A stretch of 42,886 bases of DNA from Nocardia amamiensis NBRC 102102 (GCF_001612745.1 NZ_BDBA01000113.1:1-42886), one strand, 5' to 3'. Positions 15,209-25,128 are shown, counted from the stretch's first letter. Notes: generated by a model from the letters alone, not told the origin. Translations and numbers: made by a program.

Positions 15209-15556
15209 TCAGCGTTGCTTGGCCCGGCGGCGCAGCTGCAGAATGCGCACACCGCCGACCGACGCCATGACCAGTGCGCCGCCGATCACCGACAGCAGCA
15301 CCGTGACGCCGAGCGGAAGCGTGAATTCCCAGAAGAACAGGTTCACCTGCACCTCATCGAGGTTCTGCACGATGAAGATCAGCAAGACGACCAGGATCAG
15401 GACGCCGACGACCAGCCCCGTCCAGGCGTAGCCGGCGCGGGAGGACAGCGGCTTCGCGGCCCTGGCCGGGGGTTCGGACGTGCGGCCCGGTTCCGTGGTG
15501 CGCGGGTGCGCCAAGTCCGGGTCCGGCTCGGGTATGTGGTCAGGGTGGTTGGACAT
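15209..15556 (-). CDS. LapA-domain (DUF1049) inner membrane protein
   Basis: This 115-residue protein has a Pro-rich cytoplasmic N-terminus, two transmembrane helices (AWTGLVVGVLILVVLLIFIV and the LPLGVTVLLSVIGGALVMAS region) and a basic C-terminus (RILQLRRRAKQR). The segment between the helices (QNLDEVQVNLFFWEFTLPLG) is the typical LapA-domain motif. The function in actinobacteria is unknown; in Gram-negatives LapA/YciS helps LPS assembly, which cannot apply here. It is convergent with cdsA, with only 4 bases between the stops, and divergent from rlmN. Confidence 0.85.
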   Translation of the reverse strand: MSNHPDHIPEPDPDLAHPRTTEPGRTSEPPARAAKPLSSRAGYAWTGLVVGVLILVVLLIFIVQNLDEVQVNLFFWEFTLPLGVTVLLSVIGGALVMASVGGVRILQLRRRAKQR

Positions 15557-15666
15557 GACTCGATCATTGCCGACCGCTATCACCGCCGCCGGGATTTCCT
15601 GGCAACGAACCGGGTATGTCGGGCCGACGTGGGCACGGTGCGCGTGGATGGGAGAATGGAGCAACT

Positions 15667-16776
15667 ATGACGGTCTCCCTGCCCCTCGTTTTCGATGCAC
15701 CGCGCCGCGGCATGCCGCCGCGCCATCTCGCCGACCTCGACGCCGAGGGCAGGCGCGCGGCCGTCGAGGAGCTGGGTCTGCCGAAGTTCCGCGCCGATCA
15801 GATCGCCCGGCAGTACTACGCGCGATTGCAGGCCGATCCGGCGGAGATGACCGACCTGCCCGCCGCGGTGCGGGAGAAGATCGGCGAGGCGCTGTTTCCG
15901 CCGCTGCTCACCGAGGTGCGGCACGTGGTCTGCGACGAGGGCACCACCCGCAAGTCGCTCTGGCGCGCGGGCGATGGCACGCTGCTGGAAAGCGTGCTCA
16001 TGCGCTACCCGGACCGCAACACCCTGTGCATCTCCAGCCAGGCAGGCTGCGGCATGGCCTGCCCGTTCTGCGCCACCGGCCAAGGCGGCCTCGACCGCAA
16101 CTTGTCCACCGCCGAGATCGTCGACCAGGTGCGCGCCGCGGCCGCCGCTCTGCGTGACGGCGAGGTTGCGGGCGGCCCCGGCCGTCTGTCGAACATCGTG
16201 TTCATGGGCATGGGTGAGCCGCTCGCCAACTACAAGCGCGTGGTCGCCGCCGTCCGCCGGATCACCTCCCCGGCTCCGGACGGCCTCGGCATCTCGCAGC
16301 GCAATGTGGTCGTCTCCACGGTCGGCCTTGCCCCTGCCATCCGCAAACTCGCCGACGAGGGGCTGTCGGTGACTCTCGCGGTCTCCCTGCACACTCCCGA
16401 CGACGAGCTGCGGGACACGCTGGTGCCGGTCAACAACCGCTGGCCGGTATCCGAAGTCCTCGATGCCGCAAGGTATTACGCCGACAAGACCGGTCGTCGT
16501 ATCTCGGTCGAATACGCCCTGATCCGTGACATCAACGATCACCCCTGGCGTGCCGACATGCTCGGTGAGAAGCTGCACAAGGCCCTCGGTTCCCGCGTGC
16601 ACGTCAACCTCATCCCGCTCAACCCCACCCCGGGCAGCAAGTGGGATGCCAGCCCCAAACCCGTTGAGCGCGAATTCGTCCGGCGGGTGGAGGCACAGGG
16701 TGTGCCGTGCACCGTGCGGGATACGCGGGGTCAGGAGATCGCTGCGGCCTGCGGCCAGCTCGCTGCCGAAGGGTAG
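15667..16776 (+). CDS. rlmN: 23S rRNA (adenine-2503-C2)-methyltransferase, radical SAM
   Basis: This 369-residue enzyme methylates C2 of A2503 in 23S rRNA and also A37 in some tRNAs. The radical-SAM cluster motif CGMACPFC (Cys128, Cys132, Cys135) is present, as are the N-terminal accessory helical domain (FRADQIARQYYARL) and the conserved C-terminal CTVRDTRGQEIAAACGQL with a catalytic cysteine. GGAG lies upstream of the ATG at 15667. It closes the left part of the core gene block; the accessory region begins right after it. Confidence 0.96.
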   Translation: MTVSLPLVFDAPRRGMPPRHLADLDAEGRRAAVEELGLPKFRADQIARQYYARLQADPAEMTDLPAAVREKIGEALFPPLLTEVRHVVCDEGTTRKSLWRAGDGTLLESVLMRYPDRNTLCISSQAGCGMACPFCATGQGGLDRNLSTAEIVDQVRAAAAALRDGEVAGGPGRLSNIVFMGMGEPLANYKRVVAAVRRITSPAPDGLGISQRNVVVSTVGLAPAIRKLADEGLSVTLAVSLHTPDDELRDTLVPVNNRWPVSEVLDAARYYADKTGRRISVEYALIRDINDHPWRADMLGEKLHKALGSRVHVNLIPLNPTPGSKWDASPKPVEREFVRRVEAQGVPCTVRDTRGQEIAAACGQLAAEG

Positions 16777-16820
16777 TTTTAGACTCGATATCCGCCGGAG
16801 CGGTCCGGCTGCGGTGCTGT

Positions 16821-16842
16821 CGAAGCGCATGCTGTAGCTTCG
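16821..16842 (+). terminator. Short inverted repeat after rlmN
   Basis: CGAAGC (16821-16826) and GCTTCG (16837-16842) form a 6-base stem with a 10-base loop in the 144-base gap between rlmN and jetA. It may be a weak terminator or an operator for the Jet genes. No clear promoter was found in this gap. Confidence 0.3.
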
Positions 16843-16920
16843 CCGGGTTACCGTGGGACGTTGCGATCCGGGCGGGAGGGGGTTCGATGGACTCGCAGCC
16901 ACGTGAGCGAGGAGAACAGG

Positions 16921-18492
16921 GTGGCCGATGAGACGCTCTCGCGTCCCAAGCCGTTCGCGCACCTGAATGCGGTCAATGCCGGACTCTACCGCCGCATCAT
17001 GGGTGCGTTCGCGACAGCCAAGCGGCGGTTCACCGTGCATCTGCGTCCGGAGGACGTGCAGCATCATCTGCGGGTCTCCGGCGGGCAGACGCCGGAATAC
17101 GCGGCTGTTGTCGATGCTTTGACGCAGCTTTGTGAATGGGGGAATCTGCGTGCGGATCCGGACACCAGCCGTGTGACGACTGTCGAGGAGTTCCATCGCG
17201 CTCGTTTCCTCTATCAGCTGACGCGGGAAGGGGAGGCCGCCGAGGAGGCGCTGGCAACCTACGACGCGGCGTTGGGCCGGCGCGGTGCACTGCAATCGGT
17301 GGCGTTGGCGGATATCGTCGTGCATTTGCGGGCGCTGCTGGAATTGGCGGGCGCCGACGAGGTGGACACCGCGCGGATTCATTTGTCGCTGACGGCCCTC
17401 GCGGCCCGGTTCCAGGACCTGGCGGACAACGCGCAGGCGTTCATGGGGTCCTTGCAGCGGACGATCGAGTTGCAGGACGTGGAGGTGGAGGCGTTCCTCG
17501 CCTACAAGGATCGTCTGATCGAGTACCTGGAGCGATTCATCAAGGACCTGGTCGCCACGGGAGCCGAGATCGCGCAACTGGTGCTGGAACTCGAGGATTG
17601 CGGTGTGCCGACGCTGCTCGACGCCGCGGCCGATCGTGAATCGGCTGATGCCGCTCCCGACGGCACCGAGGACTTCCGGGAGCGTGAATTCGCCCGCTGC
17701 CGCGCGCTGTGGGCCGATCGCTGGGCCGGTTTCCATGCCTGGTTCATCAGCGTGCAGGGTCACGCCAGCCAGGCCGCCATCCTGCGCAGCCAAGCCCGGG
17801 CCGCGGTGCCGCGGATGCTGGCGGTGGTCGCCGCGCTCAACGACCGGCGCGCGGGTCGCTCGGATCGTTCGGCCGATTTCCATACCCTCGCCCGATGGTT
17901 CGCGCAGGCGCCAGACGATGCGTCGATGCACCGCTTGTGGCGGGCCGCATTCGGATTGCAATCGTCGCGGCACCTGACCGCGGATGCCGACACCCTCACC
18001 GCGCGCGAGGAACAACCGGTTGCGGCGAGCACATCGTGGGCGGACGCGCCTGCGATGGTGATCAGCCCGCGGTTGCGCAAGACCGGACGCTACGAGCGGC
18101 GTGGGCGGCCGAACCGGGTGGTCGACCGCAGTGCGCAGCGCCACTATCTGGCCGAGTTGGCGGCCAAGGAGGCCGAGCAGGCGGCCGCGGCGCGGGACGC
18201 GCTGGTGGCGGTCGCGGGAAGTCCGATCCGGTTGTCGGATGTCGGCCACCTCGACGCAGGCGCGTTCCAGCTGTTTCTCCGCCTGCTCGGCGACGCGCTG
18301 GCGAGCAAGACACCGGGACGGGCGGAGGTGGAGACGGTGACCTCCGACGGCAGTCTCTCACTCCGCTTGGTCGAGCTCCCCGGCCCCGCGATGGCCGAGA
18401 TCGAGACCGGTGCCGGTGTTTTCCGCGGACCCGATCATCTGCTGCACATCGAGGACCTGACCGATGTCGTGCGCCGCGAGGCCGCGTCGTGA
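16921..18492 (+). CDS. jetA: Wadjet system protein JetA (TIGR02677/DUF2397 family)
   Basis: This 523-residue protein matches the TIGR02677 family, the kleisin-like (MukF-like) subunit of the actinobacterial Wadjet systems. The N-terminus (FAHLNAVNAGLYRRIMGAFA, residues about 12-31) and the RFTVHLRPEDVQHHL region form a winged-helix domain. The middle is helical, and a C-terminal wing holds YLAELAAKEAEQAAAARDAL. In Wadjet complexes the kleisin bridges the SMC heads. The start is GTG at 16921 with GGAG 8 bases upstream. The stop overlaps jetB as GTGA (18489-18492). It is the first gene of a four-gene operon. Confidence 0.9.
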   Translation: MADETLSRPKPFAHLNAVNAGLYRRIMGAFATAKRRFTVHLRPEDVQHHLRVSGGQTPEYAAVVDALTQLCEWGNLRADPDTSRVTTVEEFHRARFLYQLTREGEAAEEALATYDAALGRRGALQSVALADIVVHLRALLELAGADEVDTARIHLSLTALAARFQDLADNAQAFMGSLQRTIELQDVEVEAFLAYKDRLIEYLERFIKDLVATGAEIAQLVLELEDCGVPTLLDAAADRESADAAPDGTEDFREREFARCRALWADRWAGFHAWFISVQGHASQAAILRSQARAAVPRMLAVVAALNDRRAGRSDRSADFHTLARWFAQAPDDASMHRLWRAAFGLQSSRHLTADADTLTAREEQPVAASTSWADAPAMVISPRLRKTGRYERRGRPNRVVDRSAQRHYLAELAAKEAEQAAAARDALVAVAGSPIRLSDVGHLDAGAFQLFLRLLGDALASKTPGRAEVETVTSDGSLSLRLVELPGPAMAEIETGAGVFRGPDHLLHIEDLTDVVRREAAS

Positions 18493-19724
18493 GCAGCCCG
18501 CTCACCGATGCCCTCGCCGCGACCCGGGCTGCCGAGCAGCGCAAGGCGGCGCGTGCGTTGTTGCGGCGCCCGTTGCTGCGTGCCGATGGTCGTGACGCCG
18601 GGCTGTTCGTCTTGATTGCCCGGCATGCGCGCGAGTTGCGGGAGTGGTTCGACCAGGAGACCGGCTGGCGGCTGTCGGTGAGCAGCGAGGTGGCGCGGCT
18701 GTGCAAGGTCGCCGCCGATCATCATGACTCGACCCATCCCGCCACCGATATCGGCCGCAACGTCGCGTTCGGACGCCGGCGTTACGTGCTTGTCTGTCTG
18801 GCGTTGGCGGTGCTGGAACGCGCGGACAGTCAGATCACGCTCGGGCGGCTGGCGGAGCAGATCGTGCTCGCGGCCACCGATCCGGAACTGGTGTCCGCGG
18901 GGATCGCGTTCACCCTCGAACGTCGCGATGAGCGTAGCGATCTGGTCGCGGTGGTGCGGCTGCTGCTCGACCTCGGCGTGCTCGAGCGCGTTGCGGGAGA
19001 GGAACAGTCCTTCGTCGACCATGGTGGTGACGTGCTCTACGATGTGCGCCGGCGGGTCATGTCGGGCCTGCTGTCGAGCGTGCGCGGACCGTCTGTGGTG
19101 CAAGCCGGGGAATTCACCGAACGGCTGGCTGAGCTGAACCGTGAGCTTCCCGCCACCACCGATGACCTTCGCAACCGCCGAATCCGCCAGTTCCTCACCA
19201 GGATTCTGCTGGACGAACCGGTGCTCTACTACAACCGGCTGAGCGATGCCGAACGGGCCTACCTGACCAGTCAGCGAGCCGCGATCTGCGCACGCATTAC
19301 GGCGTTCACCGGATTGGTCGCGGAAGTGCGGGCGGAAGGCATCGCCATGATCGATCCGGACGACGAGCTGACCGATATCCGGATGCCCGAGGTCGGCACG
19401 GAGGGCCATGCCACGCTGTTGATCGCCGAACGGCTGGCCGCGGCCATCGGAACGCCGGTGCCGATCGCGGACTTGCGGACCTTCGTTCGCGATATATCGA
19501 AAGACTATGTCCGGCAACGTGTGTGGCGTGCCGGTGCGGCGGAACCGGGAGCCGAGCTGGCCTTGGTGGATACGGCTGTCGATCGGTTGGCCGCGCTGCG
19601 GCTGGTCGAGCGGTCGGCCCGCCACTCCGATCCGGAGTGGATCCTGCCGCTGCCGGCCATAGCGCGGTACGGCATCACGGCGCCCACGATCACCCAACCG
19701 CGTGCGAAGGAGTCCCCCGAGTGA
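18489..19724 (+). CDS. jetB: Wadjet system protein JetB (TIGR02678/DUF2398 family)
   Basis: This 411-residue protein matches TIGR02678, the KITE-like (MukE-like) subunit that binds the kleisin. Family-typical blocks are ARALLRRPLLRADGRDAGLF near residue 20, GRRRYVLVCLALAVLERADS near 97, and QRAAICARITAFTGLVAEVR with EGIAMID further on. The start is GTG at 18489 and overlaps the jetA stop; the stop overlaps jetC in the same way (19721-19724). The tight coupling fits equimolar production of complex subunits. Confidence 0.9.
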   Translation: MSSPLTDALAATRAAEQRKAARALLRRPLLRADGRDAGLFVLIARHARELREWFDQETGWRLSVSSEVARLCKVAADHHDSTHPATDIGRNVAFGRRRYVLVCLALAVLERADSQITLGRLAEQIVLAATDPELVSAGIAFTLERRDERSDLVAVVRLLLDLGVLERVAGEEQSFVDHGGDVLYDVRRRVMSGLLSSVRGPSVVQAGEFTERLAELNRELPATTDDLRNRRIRQFLTRILLDEPVLYYNRLSDAERAYLTSQRAAICARITAFTGLVAEVRAEGIAMIDPDDELTDIRMPEVGTEGHATLLIAERLAAAIGTPVPIADLRTFVRDISKDYVRQRVWRAGAAEPGAELALVDTAVDRLAALRLVERSARHSDPEWILPLPAIARYGITAPTITQPRAKESPE

Positions 19725-22700
19725 AACAGGCTCTGCCCCAGTCGCGCTCCAGCCGCTGGCAGCCGTTGCGGGCCGGTCTGGTCGACCTGTTCTACTACGA
19801 CGTTCAGGAATTCTGGTTCCGCGACGGCAGACTGCTGTTGCGGGGCAACAACGGCACCGGCAAGTCGAAAGTGCTGGCTCTGATGCTGCCGTTCTTGCTG
19901 GACGCCGATCTGTCCGCGCACCGCGTCGAGCCCGATGCGGACCCGAAGAAGCGCATGGAATGGAACTTGCTGCTCGGCGGCGCCCACCAGCATCCGGAGC
20001 GGATCGGGTACTCCTGGCTGGAGTTCGGGCGTGTCGACGACGATGGCGTCGAACATTTCTGCACGATCGGCTGCGGGATGAAGGCCGTGACCGGGCGTGG
20101 CATCGCGGGCCACTGGTTCTTCGTGACCTCTGCCCGGGTGGGTGCCGAGCTGTGGCTGGTCGACGGCCAGGGATTTCCGCTCACCCGAGACCGTCTCGCC
20201 GAAGCGCTGGATGAGCGTGGCGAGCGGTATGACACCGCCCGCGACTACCGGCGGGCCGTCGACGAAGCACTGTTCGGTCTCGGGGAGCAGCGATACGGCG
20301 CACTGGTCGATCTACTCATCCAACTCCGGCAGCCGCAGTTGTCCAAGCGGCCCAGTGAGAAGGTGCTGTCGCAGGCGTTGACCGAATCGCTGCCGCCACT
20401 GGATCAGGCGATTCTCGCCGACGTTGCCGAAGCCTTCCGCAGCTTGCAAGAAGATCGCGACGAGTTGAACGATATGCGGGAGGCGCTGACGGGCACGCGC
20501 GGCTTTCTCGCGCATTACCGCGCTTATGCGCGCATCGCCAGCCGACGTAAGGCCGCGGTGCTGCGGCAGGCGCACTCTCGTTACGAGCGGGTGAGCAAGG
20601 ATCTCAATGAGGCGAGGACCGCGCTGGCCGCCGCCGAACAGCGCGAGGGTGAGCTGCGCTCCGAGTTGACCGAGGTCGGTGATGAGGAGATCCGGCTGCT
20701 CGAGCACCGGCAGGCCTTGCAGGACAGCGAGGCCATGGACGCCCGCCGGGACCTCGGCAACGCGCGCGAGTTCGCCGAGCGCGCGGAAAGGCTCGCCGAG
20801 CAACGGGAATCGGAGCGAGTTGACGCCGTGCAGGTAGCGGCCGACCGTGAAACCAAGTATGTGGATGCACACGACGCGGCCGAGAACGCGCGGCACGAGG
20901 TGACCGGCCGTCGCGCCGACGCGGATTCCGCCGCCGGGCGAGCCCTGGTCGGCGGCCCACATGGCCGTGAAGTAGTCGCCCGCCTCGATGAATCCGCGCC
21001 CGTCGACGTGTTGCGCCGTGCGGCGGGTTCGGTGGTCGACGCCCAGCGGGCTGCGGTGAAACATATCCGGGGACTGGTGGACAAGGTCGATGCGCTGCGA
21101 GCAGAGCTGAGCTCCGCCCGCGGCAAGATCGATGAATTCGACAGTCAGGCGGCCGAATTGGCCGGACAGCGGCATGCGGCCGAGCAGGCTGTCGCCGCCG
21201 CGGCCCAGCGATTGGTCGATGCGACCGCGCGGCATCTGCGGCAGACGACCGAGCTGCGGCTCGACGATCTCGATGGCGTTCTCGACGAGCTGTCGGAGTG
21301 GACACAGTTGCTCGGCGGCGACAATCCAGCGGCAGTGGCGGTGCGGGCATGTGCCGAGGCCCTGACCGACCGGCTGAGCAGGGCCGACGCCGCTGCCGAG
21401 GCGGATGAGAAGCGCCGGCGTGCCACGCTGACGGAGTTGACCGATGAACTGGAACGGCTGGAACAAGGCGGTATCGAGGCGCCGCCGAGCCGGTACACGC
21501 GGGACGCCGCGGCACGGGTCGATCGCGACGGAGCGCCGCTGTGGCAGGTGGTCGATTTCGCCGGCGGACTCGCGGAATCCGACCGGGCCGGGATCGAAGC
21601 GGCCGTGGAGGCGGCGGGCATCCTGGATGCCTGGGTCACGCCGGACGGTGAGCTGCATGCCCGTTCCGGTGACGTGATCGTGACCAGCACCGGGTATGCC
21701 TCGGGTGCGAGTCTGGCCGACGTCATGGTCCCGGCAATCAACGACAGCGACTCCCACGCTCGCGCCGTTACTCCGGAAGCGGTCCGAAAAGTATTGCGCA
21801 ACATCGGCTTCGGGCCAGAGTCGACCCACCACACCTGGGTCGACGCCAGTGGCCGCTTCCGGATCGGAGTCCTCGACGGCGCATGGCACAAGCCCGCCGC
21901 GCAATACCTCGGTGCCGGAGCCCGCGAGCAGGCGCGCCAGCACCGGATGTCGGAGATACGCGGCGAGATCGGCATCGTCACGGCGGCACTCGAGCAGATC
22001 GCTGACGAGCGGCGGGCGCTCGCCGATCGTCGGCGGGTTGCGCGGGCAGAGCAGGCTGGTCTGCCCGGCGATGCCGAACTGCGCACGGCCCATCGGCACG
22101 TCGATGCACTTGCTGACCAGCAGCGACAGCTAACCGAACGGCGTACGGTCGCGGTGGACGCGGCCGATCGGCTCGCCGAACATCACGCCGTGGCGGAGGC
22201 CGACCGCGACCGCGACGCCGCCGACTGTGGTCTGCCCGTGGACCGGGAGTCGCTGGAGCGGATCACCGAGGCGCTCACCGACTACCGCGTGACGCTGGAG
22301 AAACTATGGTCGGCGGTAGTGGTGGTGCGCGGCGCCGAGCAGCGCGAGGAGGAGACGAAGACCGACTTCGCCGATGCGGTGCAGCGGCGGGAGCGTGCTA
22401 TCGAACGCGCGGAAACCGAACGGCGGGAGGCGATCGGCGCACAATCGCGATTCGACACCCTCAACGAGAATGTCGGCGCCGCTGTCGCGGAGTTGGATGC
22501 CAAGCTCGCTCAGGTCGCAGCAGGTTTGCGCGACAACAAGCGTCGCGGTGCGGAACTCGGCAGAGACTTGGAGCAGACACTGCTGGAATCCGGCCGGGCA
22601 GAAGGCAAGCGCGATGAGCTGACCGCCCAGCTGGAACAGGAACGGCAGCAACGAGACACCGCCGCTGCTGCTCTGCAACGGTTCGCAACGACCCGGTTGC

Positions 22701-23833
22701 TCGACATTGCTCTCGAGCACACCGCAATCCCCGACGCCGGCGAACCGTGGGCGCCGAATCCTGCGGTGGTCTTCGCTCGCGCCGTCGATGCCGAACTCGC
22801 CGATGTCGTCGACGACGACAAGTCGCTGGAGCGTGCCCAGCGGCGCGTCACCGATGAACACAAGAACCTCGGCGATCTGTTGAGCCGCCAAGGCAACTCG
22901 ACCACCGCCTCCCTGCTCGAGGACGGGATCGTGGTCGAGGTGGTATTCTGCGGCAAGCTCACTACGGTCGCCGCCTTGGCCGCCACGCTGGACGCCGAGG
23001 TCGCCGACCGCGGCCGCCTGCTCACCGAACGCGAACGCGAAATCCTGGAGAACCATCTCGTCAGCGAGGTCGCCTGTGCGCTGCAGGAATTGATCCTCGC
23101 CGCCGAACGCCAGGTGGCGCAGATGAACGCCGAACTGGATGCGCGGCCGACCAGCACCGGAATGAAATTGCGCCTGGCCTGGGTACCCGGCGATGACGCC
23201 CCGGCCGGCGCGGCTTCGGCGCTGCGGCAGCTGCGCCGCACCGCCGATGTATGGAACGACGCCGACCGGGCGGCCGTCGGAGAGTTCTTGCAGCGTGAGA
23301 TCGAACGGGTCCGTTCGGCCGATGTGGCCGGAACCTGGCTGGACCATCTCACCAGGGCACTGGACTACCGGCAGTGGAACAAGTTCGTCATCGAACTGCA
23401 GCAGCGCGGCCAGTGGCGGTCGGCGACCGGCCCGGCTTCCGGCGGTGAGCGGGTTCTGGCCGCCAGCGTTCCACTGTTCGCCGCCGCGTCGGCGCACTAC
23501 GCGTCGGCGGGCAATCCGCATGCCCCGCGGCTGGTGATGCTGGATGAGGCGTTCGCCGGAGTCGACGACAACGCGCGCGCGAAGTATCTCGGCCTGCTCG
23601 CGGCCTTCGATCTGGATGTCGTGATGACCAGCGAGCGCGAATGGGGCTGCTATCCGGAGGTGCCAGGGCTGGCGATCGCGCAATTGGCCCGCACCGACGA
23701 CGTGGCCGCGGTACTGGTCACGAACTGGGAGTGGGACGGCCGCGAGCGCAGACGCGTGGAGCAGCCTGCGCCGACCCTGGTTCCGGTACGGGATGAGCAG
23801 CCGGTGGCAGGCAAGGATGGTCTGTGGGAGTGA
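19721..23833 (+). CDS. jetC: Wadjet system SMC-like ATPase JetC (TIGR02680 family)
   Basis: This 1,370-residue protein is the SMC (MukB-like) motor of the complex, which in studied Wadjet systems extrudes DNA loops and presents small circular plasmids to JetD for cleavage. Walker A is GNNGTGKS (residues 42-49), the ABC signature is SGGE (1240-1243) and Walker B is LVMLDEAF (Asp1275, Glu1276). Two long coiled-coil arms (roughly 280-600 and 690-1,000) flank a hinge-like region. All ATPase motifs look intact. The start is GTG at 19721 in the overlap with jetB. The family name TIGR02680 is from recognition of the gene set. Confidence 0.93.
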   Translation: MKQALPQSRSSRWQPLRAGLVDLFYYDVQEFWFRDGRLLLRGNNGTGKSKVLALMLPFLLDADLSAHRVEPDADPKKRMEWNLLLGGAHQHPERIGYSWLEFGRVDDDGVEHFCTIGCGMKAVTGRGIAGHWFFVTSARVGAELWLVDGQGFPLTRDRLAEALDERGERYDTARDYRRAVDEALFGLGEQRYGALVDLLIQLRQPQLSKRPSEKVLSQALTESLPPLDQAILADVAEAFRSLQEDRDELNDMREALTGTRGFLAHYRAYARIASRRKAAVLRQAHSRYERVSKDLNEARTALAAAEQREGELRSELTEVGDEEIRLLEHRQALQDSEAMDARRDLGNAREFAERAERLAEQRESERVDAVQVAADRETKYVDAHDAAENARHEVTGRRADADSAAGRALVGGPHGREVVARLDESAPVDVLRRAAGSVVDAQRAAVKHIRGLVDKVDALRAELSSARGKIDEFDSQAAELAGQRHAAEQAVAAAAQRLVDATARHLRQTTELRLDDLDGVLDELSEWTQLLGGDNPAAVAVRACAEALTDRLSRADAAAEADEKRRRATLTELTDELERLEQGGIEAPPSRYTRDAAARVDRDGAPLWQVVDFAGGLAESDRAGIEAAVEAAGILDAWVTPDGELHARSGDVIVTSTGYASGASLADVMVPAINDSDSHARAVTPEAVRKVLRNIGFGPESTHHTWVDASGRFRIGVLDGAWHKPAAQYLGAGAREQARQHRMSEIRGEIGIVTAALEQIADERRALADRRRVARAEQAGLPGDAELRTAHRHVDALADQQRQLTERRTVAVDAADRLAEHHAVAEADRDRDAADCGLPVDRESLERITEALTDYRVTLEKLWSAVVVVRGAEQREEETKTDFADAVQRRERAIERAETERREAIGAQSRFDTLNENVGAAVAELDAKLAQVAAGLRDNKRRGAELGRDLEQTLLESGRAEGKRDELTAQLEQERQQRDTAAAALQRFATTRLLDIALEHTAIPDAGEPWAPNPAVVFARAVDAELADVVDDDKSLERAQRRVTDEHKNLGDLLSRQGNSTTASLLEDGIVVEVVFCGKLTTVAALAATLDAEVADRGRLLTEREREILENHLVSEVACALQELILAAERQVAQMNAELDARPTSTGMKLRLAWVPGDDAPAGAASALRQLRRTADVWNDADRAAVGEFLQREIERVRSADVAGTWLDHLTRALDYRQWNKFVIELQQRGQWRSATGPASGGERVLAASVPLFAAASAHYASAGNPHAPRLVMLDEAFAGVDDNARAKYLGLLAAFDLDVVMTSEREWGCYPEVPGLAIAQLARTDDVAAVLVTNWEWDGRERRRVEQPAPTLVPVRDEQPVAGKDGLWE

Positions 23834-25059
23834 GCTACGACCGGGAACGTCTGGCGCGGCTGCTCGGCGGCGCGGACACAGCGTGGCTGGTGGACCGGGT
23901 CCGGGAGCGTCTGGCCCGCGGGCTGCCGCTCACCGAGACGGTAAGCCTGCGCAATCCGACCTCCGCGCAGCGTGCGGCCGTGGACCGGCTGCTCGGCCGA
24001 CGGGCGAGCACGGGCGCCAGCGTGACCGTGCCGCTGGCGAAACTCGATGCGGTATTGCGCAATTCAGGTATTCACTCCGACGGCCTCGAAGGCGCTGTGC
24101 GGGAATTGATCGGACCGGTGGTAGTCCGCGCCGACGCGGATGCCGAACTCGAACGCGCATGGGCGGCCGCGCTCGACCCGATGTCGTCGTATGTCCGCGA
24201 CCGCACCGAACTACTGGACTGGTGGACCGATGTCGTACGCACCGGGCTGGTGCGGCGGCTGTGTGGCGACCCCGCAACAGCCGCCGAGCTGATGCCACGC
24301 CTTCGGGCCGTCGTGGCAGCCCTCCCGGTCGAACGTGAGTTGCTGGGTGGTTTCGCCGGTCGGCTGCTGGGCAGAGCCCACGCCTTGGACGCCGGCGCAC
24401 CGTTGGCGACGCTCGCACTGGGCGCGGCGCGGCGGCTCGGCCGTGTCCCCGACGGCGCCGACCGCCGCACGGCGTGGGCCTCGACCGGGGTTGTCCTCGA
24501 CGAACTGAGCAGCACCGTGCTCACGATGGGTCTGCCCGGGGATACGCACACCGCCATCGGGCGGGCGTTGCGGATCTGGCGAGAAGCCGGTCAGCCCGTG
24601 GTGCTGACCCTGCGCCAATTGGTCGGCTCCGCACCGGAATTCAGCCCTGGCCAGGTGATCTCCATCTGCGAGAACCCTTCGGTGGTGGCCGCCGCGGCAG
24701 ACCTGCACGGCTCGGACTGCGGCCCGCTGATCTGCACCGGCGGGCAGCCGGGTGCTGCGGTCCTACGCATCCTGGAACTCGCCACCGCGGCCGGTGCGCA
24801 CTTGCGCTATCACGGCGACTTCGATTGGTACGGCATTGCGATCGCCAACTTCCTGCGCCGCCGCTTCGAGTGGACACCATGGCGTTTCACCACCCGCGAG
24901 TATGGCGCCGTGGCTGCTACCGGTACGCCCGAGTTGACCGGACGACCAGTCATCGCATCGTGGGACAGCGAACTTGCTGTCCAGATGCTGCACTATGGGC
25001 GTCAGGTAGAAGAAGAACTGGTCCTCGACGATTTGCTCGAAGATCTCGGCCCCGTGTGA
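23830..25059 (+). CDS. jetD: Wadjet system nuclease JetD (TIGR02679/DUF2399 family)
   Basis: This 409-residue protein is the TOPRIM nuclease subunit that cuts DNA in the Wadjet complex. The TOPRIM glutamate is Glu281 in ICENPSVVAAA, and the DxD pair is Asp330/Asp332 in YHGDFDWYGIAIAN, so the catalytic centre is complete. The N-terminal half is the DUF3323-like helical domain. GTG 23830 is chosen as start because it overlaps the jetC stop as GTGA, exactly like the other two junctions; GTG 23824 is in frame too. It is the last gene of the operon. Confidence 0.9.
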   Translation: MSYDRERLARLLGGADTAWLVDRVRERLARGLPLTETVSLRNPTSAQRAAVDRLLGRRASTGASVTVPLAKLDAVLRNSGIHSDGLEGAVRELIGPVVVRADADAELERAWAAALDPMSSYVRDRTELLDWWTDVVRTGLVRRLCGDPATAAELMPRLRAVVAALPVERELLGGFAGRLLGRAHALDAGAPLATLALGAARRLGRVPDGADRRTAWASTGVVLDELSSTVLTMGLPGDTHTAIGRALRIWREAGQPVVLTLRQLVGSAPEFSPGQVISICENPSVVAAAADLHGSDCGPLICTGGQPGAAVLRILELATAAGAHLRYHGDFDWYGIAIANFLRRRFEWTPWRFTTREYGAVAATGTPELTGRPVIASWDSELAVQMLHYGRQVEEELVLDDLLEDLGPV

Positions 25060-25095
25060 CGCGATCGTGTTGTCGAACTGCAGAGGCATCGTTTG

Positions 25096-25128
25096 TTAGG
25101 AGTATGCTCCTAAGGAGTTAACTCCTAA
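25096..25128 (+). promoter_or_regulatory. Two tandem 15-bp palindromic units: probable operator
   Basis: The units GGAGTATGCTCCTAA (25099-25113) and GGAGTTAACTCCTAA (25114-25128) follow each other directly, and TTA precedes the first, so each GGAG...CTCC core is flanked by TTA/TAA. AGGAGTTAACTCCT (25113-25126) is a perfect palindrome. A possible -10 element, TATGCT (25103-25108), lies inside the first unit. The array ends 15 bases before the ATPase start. A repressor bound here would block transcription of that gene. Confidence 0.7.

Noticed and set aside
15580..18249. 889-codon minus-strand open frame opposite rlmN and jetA
   Set aside because: Composition is His/Arg/Gln-rich without domain motifs, and the plus strand codes for two recognised proteins.
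20312..22099. 595-codon minus-strand open frame inside jetC
   Set aside because: It is the antisense shadow of the coiled-coil coding sequence.
25096..25128. Tandem palindromes as a CRISPR array or plasmid-type iterons
   Set aside because: There are only two units, no spacers, and no replication gene; an operator is the simpler reading.
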